Shown here piece after piece: positions 57,127 to 64,000 of a DNA stretch of 64,000 nt. Within the stretch, counting starts at the first letter, position 1, and each line of letters starts with the position of its first letter. The DNA is from Cafeteria roenbergensis (taxonomy: Eukaryota; Sar; Bigyra; Bicosoecida; Cafeteriaceae), in assembly GCA_008330645.1 (NCBI GenBank), contig VLTN01000051.1, positions 124,001-188,000 of the forward strand, read 5' to 3'. The notes under the pieces are model-generated. The model searched no databases. It was not told where the DNA came from and saw nothing but the letters and a program-made list of their open reading frames with translations. A program made the translations under genes and the position numbers.

Positions 57127-57457
57127 TGCGCGCCAGCCGGCCGCGGGCCGGGCGCGGGAACCAGGGGAAGGGGGCGGGGGGGCAACGTTTTCGGGGCAGT
57201 GATGGTGTGAGTGCTTGTGGGGATGCGTATGGGTGCGTGCGTGCGTGCGTGCGTGCGTGCGCGAATGAGAGTGGCCCGATCGGCGAGCGGCAGGCCACTC
57301 ACGGACGCAGTCGGATTGTCAAGAGAAGAAATGCTTTGCCGTCATCACTCACGCCAGCACCGCGAACCGCAGCTGGGGCTATACGACGGTACTGCGCGCA
57401 GCCCCCAGCCACCGTGCAGTCGCGTGCGCTTCAGCGTGGCTGACAGCCCCAGACAAC
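57127..57457. other. Convergent 3' intergenic region with GTGC repeat
   Basis: This 331-base gap lies between the BUD23 stop and the DEAH-RBR stop. A (GTGC)n microsatellite lies at 57233-57261. Nothing else is recognisable. Confidence 0.7.
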
Positions 57458-60400
57458 TCAGTATTCCACAGGGCCGTGCGCGGCTGCAGCAGCACGCCGG
57501 ACCAAGCGGCCCGCTGCGGCGCCTTCGGGGCCGACGAAGGTGAAGCCGAGCCTCGCGGCCATCGCGCGGCCTTCCTCAACCTTGCCAGGAAGGGCCTCGC
57601 CCGCTCCGTCCCACCACACAGGGTCCCCGTGGCGTGCGGTGCGAATGTGGGCATACACGAGGTCGGGGGAGTCGCTGCGCTGCCACGGAAAGCCGCAAAG
57701 GAAGCACCAGTGCGACCCACACCGGCAGGTGATGTGATCGCAACCTTCGGTCTTCTGCACGTGCATGCCGCAGCCTGGGCACAGCCGCTCAGGGTGTGCG
57801 GGGTTGGCGCGGAGATTCGCGGCGAGCGTGCCGAGCGCCGTCTGGTGCAATCCCCGCTTACGGTCCGCGCACGAGAGCCCCGGGTGCGCAGGCTCGTTGC
57901 AGGCCGCGCAGCTGGACAGGCCGCAGGCCACGCACGAGCATGTCTGCAGCCCAAAGGTGGCGTCCGCGGATTTGTTCGGCAGCGGAATCGGGGCGCCGCA
58001 GTCAGGCCCGCTGCAGATGCGGGCTTGGATTTCCCGGGCCTCAGGACCGCCCTGCAGCACCTTTCTCGTCAGCGAAGCCATGGCTGCGTCGCGCGCCGTG
58101 GCCTCGCCGATGAGGTCGCAGACATCTGCCACAGAGCACGGGTTGCCCTGCGGCGTCTCCAGCATGGCGGCCGCCCCTGCTCGCATGGCCCGCACTCCCT
58201 CCGTCAGGCTCGTGACCGCGCAGTCCCGGCACACGACAGACTCCGCGTCGTCGCCCAGGAACCGGTACGGCGCGCGCGCGTCGACGGCCCCCGGCCAGAG
58301 GCCCAGTTGCGACACGCCCGCGAAGCAAATGACGCACTCGGTGCCCTCCCGCGGCGGAGGATCGTCGGCGGCCAGCTTGCCCAGCAAGGCGCGGAGACGG
58401 GCAGCCACTGCGGCCAGATCCGGGTGGTCGCTCTCCAGCTCGACAGTGCGGCGGCGCCAGTCGAGCCGGGACACGACCGTCCAGGCCTCCGGCCCGGTTG
58501 CCGGCTGCTCAGCACCGCTCGGGTTGGAAGCATCGGCACCGCCCTCAGCCGCTGCATCGGCAGCGGCCCCTGCCTCAGCCGCTGCCGCCGCAGCGGCTGT
58601 CGCTTCGAAGCGCTCCTGTCGCTCCACGGTAAACGTGACGCTCTCGAGCCACGCAGGGGCCTCGCTGCCGTCCAGGGAGCGCTCGTGGCTGCTGCCCACG
58701 GACAGCGTTGCCTGGCCTCGGGTGGAGCGCACAAATCCGAGCCTGGCGTCAAGGGGCAGCAGCGTCACTCGCATGCCGTCCGTTGCAGGCTTCGACCCGG
58801 CGCTGCGAGCCGCTGCCAAGCGGTTGCCCCTCACAGGCGCATCGCCAGCGGCCGCATCCGCCCCTCCCCCAAACGGCACAGGAGAAAGCACCAGCGCCGT
58901 TCCCTCGGTCAGGCAGTTCCGGCCAGCCTCCATCCGCGCCAGTCCCGTGAGCCAGCTGCGCTCCGCGGCCACGGGGGTGCCCGCGTGCGAGACGAGGTGA
59001 AGCGGGCGGCCGGCAAGCACATCCTCGCCGTCCTGCAGGCGCCGCTCGTCCTCCATGGCCGTAAGCACGAACGTGGCCACTGGGTGAGGCTCGCGCAGCC
59101 GCACGCGAACCGCGTCGTTGCCACCCGCCCGGTCCCCATCCTGCACGTCCAGCAGCTGCCCGAAGGATGTCCGCAGCACGACCTTGTCGCCGTAGCGGAG
59201 CTGGCGGCCCTCCAGCGCGGAATCTTCCGACAGCGATGCTGCCGGAGCGGCCGAGCCAGCGGCGGCAGCGGCTGCACCGCCCGCGCCCGCGCTGTCTTCA
59301 GGCGCGGGCTCTCCCGAGCCGAACTGCTCCACCGCAGTTGCTGTAAGCCGCTCCAGCAGGGCGTCCCCTCCGTTGCGAAGCAGGGCCCGCAGCTCCGCGC
59401 GTTCGAGTTCCAGGACCTCCACGGGCAGGCGCGCGGCAGACTGCCCGCCCTGCAGCAAAGCGCGCTCTGCCAGCAACGCGCGCACGGCGGCGTGCGCGCT
59501 CTTGGCGATGGAGGACGCAGGGCCTTGAAGCGTCAGGCTGGCGGCTCGCCCCGTGCCCTGCACTCTGTACGCCAGGACCGAGTCCAAGTCCGGAAGCTGC
59601 AGCACCTTTTGCAGCAACGAGGCATCCGCGGCAGCAGTCTCCGCAGCTTGGGCAGCCTCCTCCGCCGAGTACGCAATGTCCGCATCGGTCGCGCCGCTGC
59701 CCGACAAGCTGTCGATCCTCACCACAGCAATCAGCGTTGCCAGCTCCGCCTGGGCACGCTCCACTGCTTCGCTTGAGTCCAGCATAATGGCGACGCCTTG
59801 GGCAGGTCGACCAGCTTGGCCTGGCTGGGGAGTGGACACCGTGGCCGCCGGACGGCGGAGAGCGGCGTTCACCGCCCCTGCACACGCGTGTGCGACCACA
59901 AGCGCCGCCTTCGCAAAGGCCGGCTTTGCTGCGTCCGTCGCGATGGGGATGGCGATCGTCGCCGTGGCCCGCAGCACGCCCGGCTTCCCGTCCGCCTCCC
60001 AACGAGTAGCTGCGTGCTTGGCTGCGGCCTCCGCCTGCTCAGCGGTGCGGAACGTGGCCTCGGCCGCGGGTCGTCTGAACGATTCAGGACGCTCAGAAGC
60101 CTTTGCCTCGTCCACCAGGTCGAAGCTTGCCACAAGCTCCTGAAAGCCCCCCGTGTCCCCCATCAACGCAGCAAGCGCCTCCAGGTGTGCGTGCGTCCCC
60201 AGGTGGGCAGCGGGGCCTGGCTCTCCTGTCTCCTCGGCGCACGGCCACTCGGCTTCTCCAAGGCCCGCCTCCTGGCCCGGCAAGCCCGTCGCGCAGAACC
60301 CGGGCGCATAGATCCTAGCAACCGGCCCGCCCATGACGGAGAACTTGCGCAAGTTCTCGCTGTGCTCCAGCTTGTCTGAGCGACTTGGCGGCTGCAGACG

Positions 60401-63400
60401 GCAAGTGGCGCTTGCCAGCATGTGCTCCGCCCAGCCAGACAGTTCATGAGCTGCATGCCTGCCAATGGCGCCGTCCATTGCGATCGCCTGGCAGACCCAC
60501 GTTGAGCTCCTGGCCATCGCCCGCTCCAGCGCGCTTCGCAACTCTGCCAGATCTGCAGGCCCCCTGAAGTGCGCATGAGGGCCGAGAGTGCCGTCTGCGG
60601 CACAGGTGGCGAAGACGAGGCCGCCCGCCGCGGCTGGAAAGACTGGGCGGCCGTCAAGCGTGAGATCGGGCACGCCATGGGGCTTGACTGCGAAGCGCAT
60701 GCGAGGCTTCCCGGGCGAAAAGCGGACGACGTCCGGGCAGAACGCCGCCCAGTCGACGTCCACACTGGACCCGGCCGAGTCCGCTGCAGCCGCACCATCT
60801 GGGGCGGGCCTTGCGCTGCGCCAAAGCCTGGCAATGGCAGGGTCCTCCTCCTTGCGAGCGTCGGGCGCGTCAAGCGTGCATGCGTCGAGCACCGCCGTAC
60901 CATCTGGCCGCGTTTTCACTCCCAATGCCTGGCCTTGGTCCAAGAGCAGCTCCACCGTGTCTCCCCCGCAGATCGGACGCCCAGAGGGCACCTCTGCCGA
61001 ATCGCCCACGGCAACGACCGTGAGTTTGACCCCGAGGCTGTGCCAGTCACCTCTCTGCGGAGCGATCGACGTGTGCGTCCAAGCCAGGCAGCGCTTCGAC
61101 TCTCTCTCAATGAGCACGACACGATCTCCGCTGCACAAGCCAGCAGCAGCGGAACATTCCCTTGAGGCCTGAATGACGCTGAGAGCAGTGCCTTGCTTCC
61201 CCGGCTCGGCAAAAACCATTTTCGACTCGTCGGACGAAGTGAGCAGCTTCCCCGCGCTATATCGCAGCTGAAAAGTGAAGTGGCCTCCAGAGAACTTGAT
61301 TCCCTTGGGATCGCCGTGAACCACCGCCTGGGTTGGCGAGGCAGGCCCACCGGGCTTGCTGCGGGGCTGCATCCGCAGCGGGAATGCTCTGGCCGGGTCG
61401 TAGTCGTCGCCCGACTCAAGCGACCGAGCGAGCGGGAGGAACCTGCGCGAGTGATGGAGCAGCTCAACGCCGGCGCGCTTCGCCGTGTCCTCGTCCCACG
61501 TATCGGGTACCCCGTGCAGCGTCACCACGTTGCCGCATCGCCCGGTCCCAACCTCCACGCCCACCGTCGCACCCAGCAAGAGCATTCGCCCGGTTGCCCC
61601 AGCGCTTGTCTCCACAAGGGCTCTGTCGGAAGACGCGATCCCGGGGACTCTGACTGAGCGCGTGTGCGGCGCTGTCCTTGTTGCAGCTGCCGTGCGAGCG
61701 GTCGAGACTGGCAAGCCGGCTCCTGGCCTTGAAGCGCTCCTCCGTGCGGCTAGGACAGCACTCCTCAGGCTTTGCTTGTGTCGAAGCATTGCCCCGATTG
61801 CCCGGGCCGCCGCGCGGCTTCGATCCAGGCACTCCATCGGCCACAGAAGCTGCGCCGAGCAGTTCTTCGCGGTGGATCCCCAACCGAAGTGTACACGCGC
61901 GTCCGGCTGCCCGACAGCCAATGGGGCACCGATCCGCGCAGAGATGCACCCCGCAGCGATGGGAGGCTCTTGCGAAGCAGCGATGCGGTCGCTTTCGTGG
62001 AAGCAATCGCGGCGCACACTCTGGCTGAGCTCCCAGTTGTTGATCGTCCGAGTCACGAGCTCCGCGGTATCGACCGACTCGCAGAGCAGCCGGATCGCGG
62101 TGCTGCTGGCAGTTGCGGGCCGCTCCACAACCCAGGAGCTGATCCGCCAGCGTGGCGCGGCGTCGACTTCGTACAGAGCCAGCCTCGAGCGCAACGCCTG
62201 GACGAGCGCGGGCCAGTCAACGGGGTGCGCCCTCGGACCGTGGAGCTGCGCGCGGACCGTCACCTCCACCCCGGGGCAGTCGTGCGCCACCAGCTTCTCT
62301 GCCGTTGCGCCTGGGCCCACGACGAGGTGGTTTGCCTGCTCGGTGGACGTCGCTGGCACCACGATGCGCAGCTCCATGAGTCGCTCCCTCGCCTGCAGCA
62401 GCAGAGCCTTGACAGCTGCGTCAACCCGCTCGCGGGACGCCACGGGTGCTGACACGCGAAGTGTTGCCGCGCCGATGTCGCGTCCGATGGCCCTCGCTTC
62501 GCCCACCAGGTCTGCAACAGCCACGGACGCAAACGGCATGCCAGAGTCCACTTTGACCCCGGACCCAATGGCCGCCTCCATGGCGCGCGTCCGCTCGCCG
62601 TCCGACCCGAGCAACTCGCGAAGCACTGCCGCCTCGATGTCATTGTACTCGAGGACGCAGTGCTGCCCTGGAGCGTTGGGCCCGCCCTCGCCGATGCCAA
62701 GCGAGTGAACGAGCGCAGGCGACGCAGCCTCCAGATCCGCCAAAGTGCACGGCATCGTCAGGCCCACAGACGTCGTGCCGTTGCAGTGGGCGAGCCCGGT
62801 GCACAGCGCATAGCTCGACGCGGCATCACCAGCTCGGGCCAGCGCGGTGTCCCTCCCGGCCCGCACGACGCACCCGCCACAGAACTCGTCGCCGGGGCTC
62901 ACCTCGCAGCCGCAGATGGCCTCGGCAGCATCGACCGCTGCCGCACTGGGGCGGCAGGCGGTGCGAGCGAGGGAGTAGCCGGCTGTTGCGTGCCCGGCCC
63001 TGACCACAACGTTCAGCGTCAGCCCCTTGGCCAGTGCGGCCATGAGCTGCGCCTCTTCGCCGGGGAGCCAGTCGAGAGGCCTCGCTTGGCCCGACGCCTC
63101 CGAGAGCACCACCATGCTGCCTCCTGCTCTCGTCGAAGCCGCCAGGCCCGCCCCGCCCGTGCCAGGAGTGCGCGGCACGCTACACTCGCGCACCGCCTCA
63201 ACGATGCGGCTGTGCATTTCGAGCTGCTGCGCCAGCGCGGCCTCAAGCTCGGCGGCTGAGTCCGCGGATAGCCGTGCTGATTCCGCGATGGAGCGTGCCA
63301 CGGTGGCCAAGGGCGTTCCGGGCGACCGCAGCAGCTGCTCGCGAGCCGCGCGAAGGTAGCGGACGAGCATGACGACGTCGTTTTCGTCATCGTGCTGCTT

Positions 63401-64000
63401 GGCCAAGTCCGCCATGCAGGCCGGCGGCCGGCATGCCATTGCCGCTGCCGCCTCCAGCACCGCATGAGCGGGGCGTTCACCCGCGCCTACCGCTTCCATC
63501 CCTGTGGCCACCACCATGGCAGCATCCGTCGGCATCCGAAGCCCCAGCAGGCCGAGCAGACGCCCCTTGGCGGTTGCTACGACTGATGCCTCGCCTGGGC
63601 CTCGGCCGAACGTGCAAGCGCCCCAGCTGGCAAGCGCGTCCAGCGCGTGTGCCAGATGCGTCGGCGGCGGAGTTGTCATCCAGTGAAACGCTGCGGGATC
63701 GATTCCGGCCGCCAGCAAGGTCGCCATCGCCTGCGTGAGGTCCCTGGCTAGCACGCCAGGCACGGCGTGCGAGTTCATGGTCTCGTACTGGGCCTTGCTG
63801 TAGAGGTGGATGCACCTGCCGCTGCGGGTGCGGCCGCAGCGGCCTCGGCGCTGCATGGCCGACGCCCGACTGATCATCTGGCGGCTTGGCACCTCCACCC
63901 GCAGCGAGGGGTTGTACTGCACCACATCCTCCTCCCCGGAGTCGATGACTACGCGCAGGTCTGGGATGGTCACGCAGCTCTCGGCCACGCTCGTGGCCAA
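57458..64000 (-). CDS. DEAH-box helicase fused to RING-IBR-RING E3 ligase, 5' truncated by window
   Basis: 2180 residues are visible and the N-terminus lies beyond 64000. The first residues are helicase motif V (ATSVAESCVTIPDLRVVIDS) and motif VI (QRRGRCGR, about 50-57), so the ATPase motifs I-III are outside. An HA2-like region follows. Residues about 250-1850 are poorly recognised, with two segments that look beta-trefoil-like (near 61250 and 59130). At the C-terminus is an RBR module: expanded RING1 starting ECVICF (about 58345), IBR, and RING2 CPGCGMHVQKTEGCDHITC with the presumed catalytic Cys codon at 57740-57742. Plant DEAH11/12-type proteins share this helicase-RBR fusion. An RNA-linked ubiquitin ligase role is inferred. 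No intron is seen. Confidence 0.93.
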   Translation of the reverse strand: MATSVAESCVTIPDLRVVIDSGEEDVVQYNPSLRVEVPSRQMISRASAMQRRGRCGRTRSGRCIHLYSKAQYETMNSHAVPGVLARDLTQAMATLLAAGIDPAAFHWMTTPPPTHLAHALDALASWGACTFGRGPGEASVVATAKGRLLGLLGLRMPTDAAMVVATGMEAVGAGERPAHAVLEAAAAMACRPPACMADLAKQHDDENDVVMLVRYLRAAREQLLRSPGTPLATVARSIAESARLSADSAAELEAALAQQLEMHSRIVEAVRECSVPRTPGTGGAGLAASTRAGGSMVVLSEASGQARPLDWLPGEEAQLMAALAKGLTLNVVVRAGHATAGYSLARTACRPSAAAVDAAEAICGCEVSPGDEFCGGCVVRAGRDTALARAGDAASSYALCTGLAHCNGTTSVGLTMPCTLADLEAASPALVHSLGIGEGGPNAPGQHCVLEYNDIEAAVLRELLGSDGERTRAMEAAIGSGVKVDSGMPFASVAVADLVGEARAIGRDIGAATLRVSAPVASRERVDAAVKALLLQARERLMELRIVVPATSTEQANHLVVGPGATAEKLVAHDCPGVEVTVRAQLHGPRAHPVDWPALVQALRSRLALYEVDAAPRWRISSWVVERPATASSTAIRLLCESVDTAELVTRTINNWELSQSVRRDCFHESDRIAASQEPPIAAGCISARIGAPLAVGQPDARVHFGWGSTAKNCSAQLLWPMECLDRSRAAARAIGAMLRHKQSLRSAVLAARRSASRPGAGLPVSTARTAAATRTAPHTRSVRVPGIASSDRALVETSAGATGRMLLLGATVGVEVGTGRCGNVVTLHGVPDTWDEDTAKRAGVELLHHSRRFLPLARSLESGDDYDPARAFPLRMQPRSKPGGPASPTQAVVHGDPKGIKFSGGHFTFQLRYSAGKLLTSSDESKMVFAEPGKQGTALSVIQASRECSAAAGLCSGDRVVLIERESKRCLAWTHTSIAPQRGDWHSLGVKLTVVAVGDSAEVPSGRPICGGDTVELLLDQGQALGVKTRPDGTAVLDACTLDAPDARKEEDPAIARLWRSARPAPDGAAAADSAGSSVDVDWAAFCPDVVRFSPGKPRMRFAVKPHGVPDLTLDGRPVFPAAAGGLVFATCAADGTLGPHAHFRGPADLAELRSALERAMARSSTWVCQAIAMDGAIGRHAAHELSGWAEHMLASATCRLQPPSRSDKLEHSENLRKFSVMGGPVARIYAPGFCATGLPGQEAGLGEAEWPCAEETGEPGPAAHLGTHAHLEALAALMGDTGGFQELVASFDLVDEAKASERPESFRRPAAEATFRTAEQAEAAAKHAATRWEADGKPGVLRATATIAIPIATDAAKPAFAKAALVVAHACAGAVNAALRRPAATVSTPQPGQAGRPAQGVAIMLDSSEAVERAQAELATLIAVVRIDSLSGSGATDADIAYSAEEAAQAAETAAADASLLQKVLQLPDLDSVLAYRVQGTGRAASLTLQGPASSIAKSAHAAVRALLAERALLQGGQSAARLPVEVLELERAELRALLRNGGDALLERLTATAVEQFGSGEPAPEDSAGAGGAAAAAAGSAAPAASLSEDSALEGRQLRYGDKVVLRTSFGQLLDVQDGDRAGGNDAVRVRLREPHPVATFVLTAMEDERRLQDGEDVLAGRPLHLVSHAGTPVAAERSWLTGLARMEAGRNCLTEGTALVLSPVPFGGGADAAAGDAPVRGNRLAAARSAGSKPATDGMRVTLLPLDARLGFVRSTRGQATLSVGSSHERSLDGSEAPAWLESVTFTVERQERFEATAAAAAAAEAGAAADAAAEGGADASNPSGAEQPATGPEAWTVVSRLDWRRRTVELESDHPDLAAVAARLRALLGKLAADDPPPREGTECVICFAGVSQLGLWPGAVDARAPYRFLGDDAESVVCRDCAVTSLTEGVRAMRAGAAAMLETPQGNPCSVADVCDLIGEATARDAAMASLTRKVLQGGPEAREIQARICSGPDCGAPIPLPNKSADATFGLQTCSCVACGLSSCAACNEPAHPGLSCADRKRGLHQTALGTLAANLRANPAHPERLCPGCGMHVQKTEGCDHITCRCGSHWCFLCGFPWQRSDSPDLVYAHIRTARHGDPVWWDGAGEALPGKVEEGRAMAARLGFTFVGPEGAAAGRLVRRAAAAAHGPVEY

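Overview
This window is nuclear DNA from a GC-rich eukaryote, about 70% GC by eye. Spliceosomal introns (GTGAG-type donors, GCAG acceptors) interrupt genes for typical eukaryotic proteins: SRP receptor beta, CEP104, a PX-PDZ protein, Mpv17, BUD23, a TmcB-like PAS protein, a giant ubiquitin protease and a DEAH-helicase/RBR ligase. CEP104 is a ciliary-tip protein, so the organism is probably flagellated. Dense genes on alternating strands, very long exons and Ala/Gly/Ser-rich proteins fit a free-living protist. A bicosoecid-like stramenopile is possible, but the sequence does not prove any lineage.

Layout, left to right: ankyrin-repeat gene made of tandem exon+intron units (-, runs off the left edge); SRP receptor beta (-); CEP104 (+); small membrane protein (-); PX-PDZ protein (-); a lower-GC gene with a possible HEPN motif (+); a 2802-residue disordered protein (-); an 827-residue disordered/coiled-coil protein (+); Mpv17/PMP22 protein (+); TmcB-like multi-pass PAS protein (+); an approximately 6070-residue ubiquitin-specific protease with LamG and SKICH-like modules (-); BUD23 rRNA methyltransferase (+); DEAH helicase with a C-terminal RING-IBR-RING ligase (-, runs off the right edge).

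There is no operon-like logic; these are independent housekeeping, membrane, cytoskeletal and ubiquitin-system genes. Gene models were rebuilt by joining exons at GT/AG sites that keep phase and restore family sequence (CEP104, Mpv17, TmcB, BUD23), or continuous helical sequence (giant USP, small membrane protein). Introns cluster near 5' ends.

Two features stand out. First, several short DNA words (GCGAAACCGC, GGCAGAGCC, CTTGGTCGATCG, GTCAGCTGAC, GATCCTTCC and a GCAGTT hexamer array) recur far above chance inside some genes, on both strands and in different reading frames. They are nearly absent from neighbouring genes. Second, the ankyrin array has introns identical over 237 bases while the adjoining exons differ, mostly by amino-acid replacements.
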